Assembly: GCA_028280195.1 (NCBI GenBank)
Contig: JANQMH010000065.1
Coordinates: forward strand, 1-64,000
DNA from: Exilibacterium sp.
Lineage (GTDB): Bacteria > Pseudomonadota > Gammaproteobacteria > Pseudomonadales > Cellvibrionaceae
Direction: 5' to 3'
DNA length: 64,000 bases
In this document: positions 16,507-26,488 of the stretch, piece by piece
Layout of the letters: each line of letters begins with the position of its first letter
Position numbering within the stretch: position 1 is the first letter of the stretch
Position numbers and translations under genes: made by a program
Notes under the pieces: model-generated
Seen by the model: the letters and a program-made list of their open reading frames with translations, nothing else
What the model was told of the DNA's origin: nothing
The model's database searches: none

Positions 16507-17040
16507 ATGCACGCTACCCTTAGTATCCGACCAATGATCAACCGTACTGCCAATCTGCTGGGTGTGGTCGGGCTCGCCGTCGCCGATCTCATCGAGGACA
16601 CCGCGCGCGAAATCCTCAAGCACGTCGGTGAGACGCCAGCGGCGCTGGTCGTTATCGGATACGACCTAGGCCCGTCCAATGATCAGCTGCGACGCATTCT
16701 TTGCCTGTCCCACTCGGGGACGGTGCGCCTCATCGACCGGCTCGTCGCGGACGGCCTTGTCGAGCGTCGCGAAGGACGCGACAGGCGAGCGGTTGCACTA
16801 TACCTGAGCAAGCGGGGCAGAACCCTTCGCGAGGAGATCCTGAAGGAGCGCCTTGCCGCCATCCGCCCGCTCCTGGCGCCGCTGACCGGCGTTGAGCAGG
16901 AGACACTTGCTGCGCTCCTGCACAAGATGCTGTCTTCAATGGAGACGACGGACATGGAGCGCCGCACGCTCTGCCGCCTGTGTGATGATCGTGTCTGCAG
17001 CAACTGCCCGATTCCGGCCGGCAAGCAAGCGAAGACCTAA
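16507..17040 (+). CDS. MarR-family transcriptional regulator
   Basis: About 177 residues with a winged helix-turn-helix: LRRILCLSHSGTVRLIDRLV is the recognition region, and VERREGRDRRAVALYLSKRG is the wing. The C-terminus carries CRLCDDRVCSNCP, a cysteine cluster found in a subset of MarR proteins that may bind metal or sense redox state. None of the possible starts (GTG 16474, ATG 16507, ATG 16534) has a good ribosome-binding site; ATG 16507 is used because 16474 lies inside the palindrome. It is divergent from the SnoaL-like/DUF3237 pair and is its probable repressor. Confidence 0.85.
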   Translation: MHATLSIRPMINRTANLLGVVGLAVADLIEDTAREILKHVGETPAALVVIGYDLGPSNDQLRRILCLSHSGTVRLIDRLVADGLVERREGRDRRAVALYLSKRGRTLREEILKERLAAIRPLLAPLTGVEQETLAALLHKMLSSMETTDMERRTLCRLCDDRVCSNCPIPAGKQAKT

Positions 17041-17185
17041 GCGGTTCGCGGGGAGTCTCGAAGCACGGGGCGAACGCACCTGCGAAAGAAGTTGCTAATG
17101 AGTGCTATCGCATACGCTTTTATATAAACCCGCGGCGATTGGTCCGGGCATATACGTTTCATGAACTCATCATTCCGGGGTGCCA

Positions 17186-18691
17186 ATGCAATATCTGGAA
17201 TTTCATCAAGTATCGTTTAGTTACGACGCCATGACTATGGATCTGATCAAGGATCTGAGCGTGACTCTGACTTGTGGCTGGACCGGCGTGGTCGGCGCCA
17301 ATGGTACAGGTAAAACCACCATACTCAAATTGGCCACAGGGGCACTGGCGCCGGACTCCGGCCACATATCCCGCCCGAGTTCTCGGGTTTACTGCCCTCA
17401 GAGAACCGACAAGCCCTCACCGGCATTGAGTGACTTATTGACAGCGACCGATAACAGTGGGTGTAAAATCAAAGGTAAACTGGGCATAAAGGATGATTGG
17501 TTAGAGCGCTGGGATACCTTGAGTCACGGTGAGCGCAAACGCTCACAGATTGCCACTGCCCTTTGGCAAGAGCCTGATCTTTTAGCCATCGACGAGCCGA
17601 CCAATCACCTGGACAGTGAAGCAAAACGCTTGCTGAGTCTCGCATTGGAATCCTTCCGGGGTATCGGGCTTGTCGTAAGCCATGATCGGGACTTACTGGA
17701 TTCTTTGTGTCAGCAGTGCCTGTTTGTCGATCCACCAAATGTTTCTCTATACCCTGGAGGTTTCTCTGCCGGCTCCCGGCAAAAAGAGCAGGACGAACAG
17801 TACCAGTCTGAACGCCAAAGCCAGGCGAAGCGCGAACTAAAGAAACTCAAACAACAAGCATCCAGGCGGCGGGACAAGGCCTCTCGCTCCCATCAAATGC
17901 GATCAAAGAAAGGCATTTCAGCTAAGGACCATGACGCCAAATCCAGGAAAGATGCTGCAAGGGTTTCCGGTAAAGATGGACAGGCCGGCAGACTGCTCAA
18001 GCAGATGGCGGGCAGACTTCGGCAGGCGAGTGACGAGTTCAGCCGTTTTAGCGTGAAGAAGCACTACGACACGGGTATCTGGTTGCAGAGTGAAAAGTCA
18101 AAGCGAAACACGCTGCTTGAACTCAACCGCTCCGAGATCGAACTGGGAGAGGGACGCAGGCTTTCAATACCACCCCTATTTATGCGACCTGCGGACAGGA
18201 TTGCAATCACCGGTGTCAATGGTGCGGGGAAAAGTACTTTTGTCAAATACATCATAGATTCCCTGACAATACCAAGGCACAGGCTTACCTATGTTCCGCA
18301 GGAAATAGATCTGCCCACATCACAAAGGATCATGGCTGATGCCCGCTCTCTTGCAGATGAAAAACTGGGAAAGATGATGACCCTTGTCAGCAGACTCGGG
18401 TCCCGCCCCACTCAACTTCTCGAGAGCAGGCAACCGAGCCCTGGTGAAATTCGCAAGGTAATGCTGGCCATTGGCATTGTCAGTGAACCGCATTTGATCA
18501 TTATGGATGAACCCACCAATCATCTGGACTTGGCGTCGATCGAATGCCTGGAGAGCGCATTATCTGATTGCCCCTGCGGTTTATTGCTGGTTAGTCATGA
18601 CAGGCAGTTTCTGGATCGACTCACCAGCATTGAATGGCACCTGACTGAGTTGAAACAGGGAGGCAACTATCTTCTGCAGGTAGCGGGTTAA
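17186..18691 (+). CDS. ABC-F family ATPase
   Basis: Cytosolic ribosome-associated ATPase type with two ABC domains and no membrane segments, about 501 residues. Domain 1 has GANGTGKT (about 37-44), the signature LSHGERKRSQIA and DEPTNHLD near 135. A long basic linker (about 190-300) includes KRELKKLKQQASRRRDKASR. Domain 2 has GVNGAGKST near 342, a degenerate signature SPGEIRKVMLA and DEPTNHLD near 441. ABC-F proteins adjust ribosome function or protect it from antibiotics; this one cannot be assigned to a subfamily by eye. GTG 17180 is an alternative start. It ends four bases into the convergent DUF1801 gene. Confidence 0.88.
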   Translation: MQYLEFHQVSFSYDAMTMDLIKDLSVTLTCGWTGVVGANGTGKTTILKLATGALAPDSGHISRPSSRVYCPQRTDKPSPALSDLLTATDNSGCKIKGKLGIKDDWLERWDTLSHGERKRSQIATALWQEPDLLAIDEPTNHLDSEAKRLLSLALESFRGIGLVVSHDRDLLDSLCQQCLFVDPPNVSLYPGGFSAGSRQKEQDEQYQSERQSQAKRELKKLKQQASRRRDKASRSHQMRSKKGISAKDHDAKSRKDAARVSGKDGQAGRLLKQMAGRLRQASDEFSRFSVKKHYDTGIWLQSEKSKRNTLLELNRSEIELGEGRRLSIPPLFMRPADRIAITGVNGAGKSTFVKYIIDSLTIPRHRLTYVPQEIDLPTSQRIMADARSLADEKLGKMMTLVSRLGSRPTQLLESRQPSPGEIRKVMLAIGIVSEPHLIIMDEPTNHLDLASIECLESALSDCPCGLLLVSHDRQFLDRLTSIEWHLTELKQGGNYLLQVAG

Positions 18692-19047
18692 GGATGGCTT
18701 GACTCGATACACTGGCGCAAAAACTTTTTTAGGGCCGCCTTGGGAATCGTTTCATCAGGATAGATTTCAACATGTCGCCCCGACTCTCCGCGCCCCTGAA
18801 GAAGCCCTTTGGGATCATCCAACTCCGCGCCGTGAATAAACCCGAGATTGGCGTGATCCTTACCACCGTATAAGTATACAACTGGAACTCCGTTGGAATC
18901 TAAGAAAACGGGCGCACCCCATTTCATGCCCTCTTCGATCTCGGGCAGAGTTGCGTGAATAAGTTCCCGCAGTGATTTTAGCGTTGCCCGTACCGGCGGG
19001 CTTCTCGCGGCGATATAGCTATCCACAGTTTGAACGGGCTTTGCCAT
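18688..19047 (-). CDS. DUF1801 family protein
   Basis: A 119-residue protein of the YdhG/DUF1801 fold. It begins MAKPVQTVDSYIAARSPPVR and contains IEEGMKWGAPVFL, VVYLYGGKDHANLGFIHG and a C-terminal KKFLRQCIE helix. Family members are small frataxin-like or iron-chaperone-like proteins of unclear function. The gene is convergent with the ABC-F gene and overlaps its stop codon by four bases. It is not in an operon with the protease gene, which starts 195 bases away. Confidence 0.8.
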   Translation of the reverse strand: MAKPVQTVDSYIAARSPPVRATLKSLRELIHATLPEIEEGMKWGAPVFLDSNGVPVVYLYGGKDHANLGFIHGAELDDPKGLLQGRGESGRHVEIYPDETIPKAALKKFLRQCIESSHP

Positions 19048-19241
19048 CAGCAGATCCTGCCAATCAATTGACCGTTATCTGGAATACCAGCTTTCAATAT
19101 ACCCATGCATAATAAAGTAGGCATGCGGTGGCTGCTTGACCTGCGTCAATACCTGCCCTTCTATTTCCATCAGCTTAGTAAACCCTACTACACCTCCCTC
19201 TGGTTCCGAGTTTCCCACAGTGGTCAACGGCGTCTCTGAAA

Positions 19242-21380
19242 TCACTTGGGATAAGCATCAGGCAAAGGCATATTGAGGTTCTCCACGAGGAAAGCCCAAC
19301 TGTCGGCATATTCTTCAATAATCTTATCGGTAGGTTTGCCGGCGCCATGCCCGGCCCGTGTCTCTATGCGTATCATTACCGGCGCCGCGCCTTTATGCGC
19401 CTTTTGAAGTGCAGCAATATATTTAAAGCTGTGACCGGGCACCACGCGATCATCGGTGTCTGCCGTGGTCACCAGTGTGGCCGGATATTCTCTGCCTGCG
19501 CTCAGATTGTGGTAGGGAGAATAAGCGAACAGCGCTTTGAACTCCTGCGCATTTTCGGGGGAGCCGTAGTCGTCTACCCAATATCGCCCCGCCGTAAACT
19601 GGTTGAAGCGCAGCATGTCCATAACGCCGACCGCGGGCAGCGCTGCGGCAAATAAACCGGGCCGCTGCACCGATACGGCACCCACCAGCAGGCCGCCATT
19701 GCTTCTGCCGGCAATGGCGAGCCGGTCGGGCTCGGTATAGCCGCTTGCGATAAGATGCTCCGCAGCGGCGATGAAGTCATCAAAAACATTTTGTTTATCC
19801 AGTTTCGTACCCGCTTTGTGCCAGGCCTCACCGTATTCACCGCCACCGCGCAGATTGGCAACGGCATACACACCCCCCATCTCCATCCACGCCAGATTGG
19901 TGATGGAAAAGCGCGGTGTCAGCGAAATATTGAAGCCGCCATAGCCATACAGCAGGGTCGGCAATCTGCCGTTAATCTTCAGCGCCTTTTTATGTGCGAT
20001 AAACATGGGAATTCTGGTGCCGTCCGCGGACTGGTAAAACACCTGCTTTACCGTGTAGTCATCGGGGTTGAAAGCAGCTTGCGGTTGTCGGTAGCGGCGG
20101 GTTTTACCCGTGCGCAGATCATAGTGATAGATGGTGGCCGGTGAGTTGAAACTCGAATACGAATAAAAGGTTTCCTTCTGGCTCGGATCACCCTGAAGGC
20201 CATTTATGCTACCAATACCGGGCAGGTCCAGCGTCCGCTGAAATTTTCCATCGGGTGAATATACGCTGACTTCCGAACGCGCGTCCCGCAGGTAGTGGGC
20301 AAAAATTTTTCCGCCTACCCAACTGGCACCACTGAGCACCCGGTCGCTTTGCGGAATCACTGTGCGCCAGTGCTTTTCCCCGGGTTTGTCCAGGTTGATG
20401 GCAACGACCTTGCCCAGCGGAGCAAGTTGCGTGGTATGAAAATAGAACGTCTTATCGGTATTGCCAAGCAGGCTGAAGTTGTATTTGAATTCGTCGATCA
20501 GATCCACTGCCTTGCCCGGTGCATTTTTCAGGTCGATATACAGCAGGCGGTAGCGGTCGTCAGTACCCCGCCACACGGTAATCAGTAAATACCGGCCATC
20601 ATCGCTGACCTCGGCGGCAAACCCCCAGTCAGGATGGTCCGGCCGCTGATAAACGAGGCGGTCCTGCTGCTGTGTCGTACCCAATTTGTGATAGTAAACG
20701 CTGTGGTTCTTGTTAAGGCTCTGAAATTTCTGCCCCGCTGCCGGGGCCGGAAAGCGCGAGTAGAAAAAGCCCTGATTGTCCTTGCTCCAGCTGACATCGG
20801 AAAACTTCAGCCATTTCAGGGTGTCATCGAGTGTCGTCCCGGTTTTGAGATCTTTGATTCGCCAGGTACGCCAATCCGAGCCGCCGTCCTGTATGCCATA
20901 GGCCACATAGCGGCCGTTGGGGCTGACTTTGACCTGCGCCAGCGCCACGGTGCCGTCATCTGACCAGGTATTGGGGTCAAGCGCCACCTTGGCGGCGGCA
21001 TCGAGGCCGTCCTGGTAGTAAAGGACCGACTGATTCTGCAGCCCGTCGTTTTTGAAGTAAAAATATCGCTTGCCGGCGATAAAGGGTGTCTCATAGCGCT
21101 CGAAATCCCACAGCTGGCGCAGGCGCTTTTTGATACGATCGCGTTCAGGCAGGGCGTCCAGATAGGCAAAAGTGAGTTTGTTCTGTGCCTCAACCCAGGC
21201 CGCTACTGCGGTGGAATTCCTGACATCCTGTTCCAGCCAGCGGTAGGGGTCTCTTACTTCAATGCCATGATAGATGTCTTTTTGATCAACAGCTTTTGTC
21301 TCGGGATATTGAAAATCGGCGTATAACGCCGGGGACAGTAACAGCAGACAGGAGACGGCAAGTCGCATCGGGTTGTTCAT
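19242..21380 (-). CDS. Prolyl oligopeptidase family (S9) serine peptidase
   Basis: Exported peptidase of 712 residues with a signal peptide (MRLAVSCLLLLSPALYA). An N-terminal seven-bladed propeller (about 30-430) begins with YHGIEVRDPYRWLE, the S9A signature. The alpha/beta-hydrolase domain has nucleophile Ser in GRSNGG near 558, Asp in DTDDRVVPG near 644 and His in RAGHGAGK near 678. It would cleave short proline-containing peptides in the periplasm. GAGGGG lies six bases before the first ATG. It lies 81 bases downstream of tamB in the same direction, but a shared transcript is uncertain. Confidence 0.92.
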   Translation of the reverse strand: MNNPMRLAVSCLLLLSPALYADFQYPETKAVDQKDIYHGIEVRDPYRWLEQDVRNSTAVAAWVEAQNKLTFAYLDALPERDRIKKRLRQLWDFERYETPFIAGKRYFYFKNDGLQNQSVLYYQDGLDAAAKVALDPNTWSDDGTVALAQVKVSPNGRYVAYGIQDGGSDWRTWRIKDLKTGTTLDDTLKWLKFSDVSWSKDNQGFFYSRFPAPAAGQKFQSLNKNHSVYYHKLGTTQQQDRLVYQRPDHPDWGFAAEVSDDGRYLLITVWRGTDDRYRLLYIDLKNAPGKAVDLIDEFKYNFSLLGNTDKTFYFHTTQLAPLGKVVAINLDKPGEKHWRTVIPQSDRVLSGASWVGGKIFAHYLRDARSEVSVYSPDGKFQRTLDLPGIGSINGLQGDPSQKETFYSYSSFNSPATIYHYDLRTGKTRRYRQPQAAFNPDDYTVKQVFYQSADGTRIPMFIAHKKALKINGRLPTLLYGYGGFNISLTPRFSITNLAWMEMGGVYAVANLRGGGEYGEAWHKAGTKLDKQNVFDDFIAAAEHLIASGYTEPDRLAIAGRSNGGLLVGAVSVQRPGLFAAALPAVGVMDMLRFNQFTAGRYWVDDYGSPENAQEFKALFAYSPYHNLSAGREYPATLVTTADTDDRVVPGHSFKYIAALQKAHKGAAPVMIRIETRAGHGAGKPTDKIIEEYADSWAFLVENLNMPLPDAYPK

Positions 21381-21461
21381 TAGTGCCCCTCGGGATCAGA
21401 AGAGAATGGATTGGGAAGAATATCAGCTATCGCGGCTACCGGCGATAAACCCGGCCCGGAC

Positions 21462-24400
21462 TTATCGCCGCTCAAACGACCACAACAGATCCAGCGAGTT
21501 GGACTGCCCGCTGACCGCCTCGATATAGAGGTTGCGGCCCACCTGGTAGCGCAGGGTCAGGGAATTGACGGCATCGAAAACACCGATACCATAGCGCACC
21601 AGCAGGTTGGAGGAAAGATAACCGCTGAGGCGCATTTCGGGCCCGTCGCTGCCACCTTCCGCAGACATCCTGAAGTTATCTATGCCCAGCGCACCGGCAG
21701 TTTTATTAATGACGCTATCGCCGCGGTTGATGCCCAGGGACAGTGCGGTTTGCGCCGCCAGCACATTGGGGTCCTGAGTCGCAGTGGTGCCTGGCGGCCG
21801 GCCGGTAAGCAGGTAGTGCAGCTTGGCCTGCTCGGCCATCTGCGGCTGTGAAAACAGGCTGATGGCCGGGCTCCTGGCCGGCCCGGTGGCGCGCAGGCCC
21901 ACCACTACAGCGTCACTGTCCATTTCCCGCACGGCTTCGACCCGCAGTTGCGGGTTGTCCACATCGCCGACAAAAATCAGGTCGCCTTCGCGAATCGCCA
22001 GGGCCTGCCCGTAGGCGCGATAGCGTCCCTGCTGCAAGCGCACTACACCGCTGGCCCGGGTGCCCTCGGCGGCGCTCTGTTTAACTGCCAGTTCACCGGT
22101 GAGCCGGGTGTCGAGGCCAAAGCCCCGAAACACGACATCGTCTCCGAGCTGCAGGGTGATATCGCTGACCAGCTCCGGGCCGCCGGACTTTTCCCGCTCC
22201 AGCCCTACGATCACGGTATCCGCCGACGGGCTTACCGCCTGCGCCGGCAGCTGCGTCAGCCTGACCCGGGCCCGCGGCACGGCTACCGTACCGCTGAGCC
22301 GGATCTGTTGCGGTGTCAGCGCCAGCACTACCGACGGCGACAGCGTAATTTCGGAAACATCATCGGGCCGCAGCAGTACCTGCGCCGCATCGGCGGACAG
22401 CTCGCCGCTGAGGCCGGCCTCGGACCAGGCCAGCTGCCCGGCGAGATTCCCCGGCGCCGCGGCGACTTCGAACTTACCCTGCAGCCTGGCGCTGCGGTCA
22501 CTGAAGGCGATATCCATATCGATTGCCTCAAACGGCAGCGGTAAATTTTCCAGCCGGGTGCGGGCGTCGCTTATTTTGAGCCCGCCGTTTAAGCGCGGCC
22601 GGCGGCGATCGCCGCTGATGCGGACATCCATATCCAACTGCCCGGCCAGCGCTTCCACCGCGGTCTCCGCCAGCAGGGGCTCGAGTACTGCGAGGCGGGC
22701 GCCGGCCACGGTAGCGGCGCCGTCAATGGTTTGCGGCCCCAGCCCCAGTGTGCCGCCGGCCCGACCGTAATCGCCGCCATCAGCGGACCATGTCAACACC
22801 GCCTTGCCATTGGCAAACTGCAAGCCACCGGCAAGCTGCAGCAGCGGAACCTGTAACTGCCTGCCGGCCTGCCCCTGCCAGTGGATCGCCGCCGTATCGC
22901 TTTCGAGGCTGGCATTGATACCGGGCTGCCCGCCGGCAAGCCCGCCGTCGAGATCAAAGCGCCAGTTGCCTCGAACACTGACGGCAGCGGGCAGCCACGG
23001 CTCGAGCAGCGCCCAGTCGAGATGCTCGCCGGTCAGCGACAGGCCTTTGATATCGCTGCCGGCGACAGTTACCGGGTCGCGGCTGCAGAGGGTGGCAGCG
23101 GTGCCCCCTGCATCGATAAGACACAGAGGCGCTATCTGCGCGCTATTGTGTGAACCGTCGTAGCGAAGCTGTACCGTGTCGCGCAATTTCCAGGTTTGTG
23201 CGGCCAGACTTGCCTGCAGGGATGAACACTGCCCCTGCCACAGCGAGCCGGCTGCGGATTGGCCCCGGCACAGCAGGCTGACGCTATAGTTGTGCGGGTG
23301 TTTCCAGTCAACGCTCAGCCGGTGTTGTCCAAGCCCGCCTTCGATACCGGCACGCAGGTCGCCGGCCGACTGTTCCCGAAGCGATATTTTTTCCAGGTCT
23401 ATATCAATATCGCTGTCTCGGCGGCCCAGTTCAGGCAGATGAAAATGGAGCTGTGCCGATTCGACAGCAGTGCCCTGGTAATTGAGATCGCGACCCGCCA
23501 GCCGGCCGCGGACAGTAGGCCTGAACGGGTCGCCGCTGGCGGCGAGCGTTGCGCTCACGGCACCGCTCAGCGGCGGCCACAGCCGCTGCAGCTCGGGGAA
23601 GTCGATGGCCGCCTCGACCACGGCAGCGGAGCCTGCTTCGAGTACACCGTCGATGCGAATGCGGTTGGCGTGCTGGCGCAGCGTAAAATCCTCCACCGCC
23701 AGGCGTTTCTCCCGCCACGACAGCCGCCCGCTGCCGCTCACCGCTTGCTGCATGACGACACCCTGCAGACTCTGCAAGTCCACCTGCAGAAGGTTTGACT
23801 GCTCCGACCAGGCGACGATGCCGTGCAGCCCGAGATGATTTTCCCCCTGCAAAAGCGGGCTGGCGAAAGCCGTGTTCAGCTCCAGCGCCAGGTGTTCGGG
23901 AGTCCCCTTCAGTGCCAGCTCGCCGCGCTGCAATTCGAATTCACTGTCTTCCAGCCGCACCGGTTCCAGCAGCTTTACAGTGGCCTGCAGCGCCTGCTGC
24001 GGATCGAGCACGGAGAGAGCCGCCGCAGCGCCAAGGGGCCAGGCGCCGCCGCTTTCGACAGCGATGGAGAGCTGCTTGAGATCGCCTGCGACAGTGCCGG
24101 TCAGCCTTCCCAGGGCCGAATCGGTGTCGCACTCGATACGGGTTTGCAGCGGGTAAAAGCCGCGCAATTGTATCTCGCCGCCGATAATGGCGCGGCAAGC
24201 CTGATGATCGATAACGGCCCGTACTATACGGATGCGGTGTTTGCGCCAGCTGCCCTGGAGTTCGAGCCGGCTGAGGGCAACAACGCCCGCCTGCGCCTGC
24301 CTGACAGTAATAGCCTGCAGCTGCAGGCGGTTGAGGACGATGGTCAGCGGGGTACTGACCGCCGCCAGTGGTGCGCCCTTTTCAACCGCCGCAGGCGCGG

Positions 24401-24755
24401 CTGCGGCGGCGGGATAGATGACGATATCCACCGCCGCCGCGGACAGCTCTTCGATACATAAGCGCAGGCCCCACAGGCAGGCCGGCGCTATCCGCAGTGT
24501 GACCCGGTGCAGTGTTACAGCCCTCGAGCCGTCGCGGTATTCGGCATCGAACGACAGCCCCCGAACCAGATTTCCTTTCATCGCCGTCGCCTCGAAAGCG
24601 GGAACCCGCTCAGTGACCAGGTCGGCCAGATAGCGGCTGGCGCTGCCGGAGTGCAGGGCTCCATAGACGAGCAGATGGACAAAAACAACAGTCAAGGCAA
24701 ACGCCTTGAGCAGTTTCAGCAGCGGCCCGGCGACGGTTTTCACAAAGGTTTTCAC
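21462..24755 (-). CDS. tamB: Translocation and assembly module protein TamB
   Basis: Inner-membrane-anchored, periplasm-spanning protein of 1,097 residues that works with TamA in outer-membrane biogenesis (autotransporter insertion and phospholipid transport in characterised relatives). A single N-terminal membrane helix (about 15-35) is followed by a long repetitive beta-helical AsmA-like region. The C-terminal DUF490/TamB domain contains LFSQPQMAEQAKLHYLLTGR and ends with the strand-like SLDLLWSFERR. The ATG overlaps the tamA stop by four bases, so the pair is coupled. Length is a little shorter than the E. coli protein, as usual outside enterobacteria. Confidence 0.93.
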   Translation of the reverse strand: MKTFVKTVAGPLLKLLKAFALTVVFVHLLVYGALHSGSASRYLADLVTERVPAFEATAMKGNLVRGLSFDAEYRDGSRAVTLHRVTLRIAPACLWGLRLCIEELSAAAVDIVIYPAAAAAPAAVEKGAPLAAVSTPLTIVLNRLQLQAITVRQAQAGVVALSRLELQGSWRKHRIRIVRAVIDHQACRAIIGGEIQLRGFYPLQTRIECDTDSALGRLTGTVAGDLKQLSIAVESGGAWPLGAAAALSVLDPQQALQATVKLLEPVRLEDSEFELQRGELALKGTPEHLALELNTAFASPLLQGENHLGLHGIVAWSEQSNLLQVDLQSLQGVVMQQAVSGSGRLSWREKRLAVEDFTLRQHANRIRIDGVLEAGSAAVVEAAIDFPELQRLWPPLSGAVSATLAASGDPFRPTVRGRLAGRDLNYQGTAVESAQLHFHLPELGRRDSDIDIDLEKISLREQSAGDLRAGIEGGLGQHRLSVDWKHPHNYSVSLLCRGQSAAGSLWQGQCSSLQASLAAQTWKLRDTVQLRYDGSHNSAQIAPLCLIDAGGTAATLCSRDPVTVAGSDIKGLSLTGEHLDWALLEPWLPAAVSVRGNWRFDLDGGLAGGQPGINASLESDTAAIHWQGQAGRQLQVPLLQLAGGLQFANGKAVLTWSADGGDYGRAGGTLGLGPQTIDGAATVAGARLAVLEPLLAETAVEALAGQLDMDVRISGDRRRPRLNGGLKISDARTRLENLPLPFEAIDMDIAFSDRSARLQGKFEVAAAPGNLAGQLAWSEAGLSGELSADAAQVLLRPDDVSEITLSPSVVLALTPQQIRLSGTVAVPRARVRLTQLPAQAVSPSADTVIVGLEREKSGGPELVSDITLQLGDDVVFRGFGLDTRLTGELAVKQSAAEGTRASGVVRLQQGRYRAYGQALAIREGDLIFVGDVDNPQLRVEAVREMDSDAVVVGLRATGPARSPAISLFSQPQMAEQAKLHYLLTGRPPGTTATQDPNVLAAQTALSLGINRGDSVINKTAGALGIDNFRMSAEGGSDGPEMRLSGYLSSNLLVRYGIGVFDAVNSLTLRYQVGRNLYIEAVSGQSNSLDLLWSFERR

Positions 24756-26488
24756 AACGGCAGGCCCATATAAATATGCAGCCGCACCGAGTCACTGAGG
24801 TCGCTGTCCACCGGCTTGGCAATGTCGAAGGCCACAGTGCCGATGGGCGATTGCCAGCGCAGGCCCATGCCGGCACTGGAATGAAATGCCTCGGCGCTGT
24901 CGTTATAGGCGCGGCCGCTATCGGCAAACAGCGCCCACTGCCAGGCGGGCCGCCATTGGCGGCGGTATTCCAGACTGGCGACGTTGAGGTACTGGCCGCC
25001 GGTCAATTCGCCTTCACTGTCCAGCGGCGACAGCGACTCGAAGTCGAAGCCGCGCACGGTTTGGTCACCACCGGTAAAGAAACGGCGCGAGGCCGGCACA
25101 TCGAGGAAATCGCCGCTGGCAATGGCGCCGGCCTCCAGTCGCGCAATCACCTGGTTCGTTTCCGACCAGCCGTTGAGATAGCGCAGGCCGCCGGCGAGGC
25201 GGACAAAATCGGTGTCCGAGCCCAGCGCCGTGCTGCTGGCTTCGAGGCTGAGCCAGAATTTATAGCCCCAGTCCGGGTTGCGGGCGGCACCCCTGAGCAC
25301 AGTGCGCGACCAGTTGCTGCTCGGCACCACGTAAGTCACGGTTTTTTCCGGTTCCGAGCCCTGCTGGAAAATCTCCCGTTCCAGATCCACATGGTAGCTG
25401 TACTGCCAGCCACCTTCGCCGCGGTTGTGGTAGGCCAGACCGGTGGTAATGATGTCGGTCTCGGTGTCCTCCACGCGCTTTCCCTGGTAGCCGTTTTGCC
25501 AGATCAGGTAGCGTTCCAGCGGATGGTCCCAGGGTATGCGATACTGCGCCGACAGTTCCTGACTGATGGCCGAGGCCTCCACCTGGGTTTGCAAGCTGTC
25601 GCCGCGGTGGTTGACCCTGGGGCGCTGCCAGCCCAGCTGCAGTCGCGGCCCGGTATCGGTACCGAACCCCACACCGGCGGTATAGCGGTGCGAAGGCGCA
25701 TCCTCGAGGCTAACGGTGAGTTTGACCCGGTCGGGAGGCTGTGGCTCGGTGTCGATATCCACAGCGGAAAAATAGCCGCTGTTTAACAGCAGATTGTAGA
25801 CCTCACCGACTTTGTTCGCATCGTAGCTGTCGCCGGGAGCCAGCGGCGCCAAGCGCTGCAGCAGAGCGGCGGACAAGTCGCTGCCGGTATAGTCGACGGC
25901 GCCGATCCGGTAGGGCTGTCCGGTGGACAGCAGCAGCGTCACCTGGGCCCGGCTGCGGCCCATATCGATGCGCAGTTCATGCCGGGTAAATGCCGCATCC
26001 AGATAGCCCCGCCGCTGGGCCAGCGACAGCAGTTCGCGCTTAAAATTGTCGTAAGTTGCGTGGTTGATCGGCGCAGCCGGCCGGAAAGGGTGGCGGTCGA
26101 TAAACCCGGTCAGGGCGGGGTCGGTGACGCCGGCACCCTGGGTGATGCGAATGTCCGCCTGGCTCCACTCAACCACCGGCCCGGGCACGATATGCAGTGT
26201 CAGCCCGTCCTCGCCTGCGCGGTAGTCCACCTCCGCCCGGTAGTAACCGAATGCCTGCAGGGCGCGACTGACAGGCCGCCGCAGCCGTTCCTGCAGCCGC
26301 TCGGCGTCTTGCAGTGACAGATCTTCCAGCGGCGGCAGATACAACCTGAGGTTATCGGCAACCGCACCGTCGATGCCGACAATACGGATTTTTGACGCCG
26401 CCCAGGCACTGCTGCAGCCTGTTGCCAGCATTACCAAAAGCGCCAGGCGGACCGGCAGCGGGCCACCTGGCCGCTGTGTTTTCAGCAT
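24752..26488 (-). CDS. tamA: Translocation and assembly module protein TamA
   Basis: Outer-membrane Omp85 protein of 578 residues. A signal peptide ends near SAWA; three POTRA-like domains follow (about 30-260), beginning with IRIVGIDGAVADNLRLYL. The 16-strand barrel contains the Omp85 signature TGGDQTVRGFDFESL and ends RLHIYMGLPL. The open frame extends upstream to 26671, but that part is GC-rich non-coding-like sequence; the Met at 26488 precedes a normal signal peptide. It is the first gene of the tamA-tamB operon. Confidence 0.92.
   Translation of the reverse strand: MLKTQRPGGPLPVRLALLVMLATGCSSAWAASKIRIVGIDGAVADNLRLYLPPLEDLSLQDAERLQERLRRPVSRALQAFGYYRAEVDYRAGEDGLTLHIVPGPVVEWSQADIRITQGAGVTDPALTGFIDRHPFRPAAPINHATYDNFKRELLSLAQRRGYLDAAFTRHELRIDMGRSRAQVTLLLSTGQPYRIGAVDYTGSDLSAALLQRLAPLAPGDSYDANKVGEVYNLLLNSGYFSAVDIDTEPQPPDRVKLTVSLEDAPSHRYTAGVGFGTDTGPRLQLGWQRPRVNHRGDSLQTQVEASAISQELSAQYRIPWDHPLERYLIWQNGYQGKRVEDTETDIITTGLAYHNRGEGGWQYSYHVDLEREIFQQGSEPEKTVTYVVPSSNWSRTVLRGAARNPDWGYKFWLSLEASSTALGSDTDFVRLAGGLRYLNGWSETNQVIARLEAGAIASGDFLDVPASRRFFTGGDQTVRGFDFESLSPLDSEGELTGGQYLNVASLEYRRQWRPAWQWALFADSGRAYNDSAEAFHSSAGMGLRWQSPIGTVAFDIAKPVDSDLSDSVRLHIYMGLPL

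Noticed and set aside
17186..18691. ABC-F gene as an antibiotic-resistance determinant
   Set aside because: ABC-F subfamilies cannot be told apart by eye; housekeeping types are as likely, and no resistance context is present.
24752..26488. Lipoprotein signal in TamA (LATGC)
   Set aside because: The lipobox fit is poor (Thr at -2), and the following SSAWA gives a normal signal-peptidase I site, as expected for an Omp85 protein.
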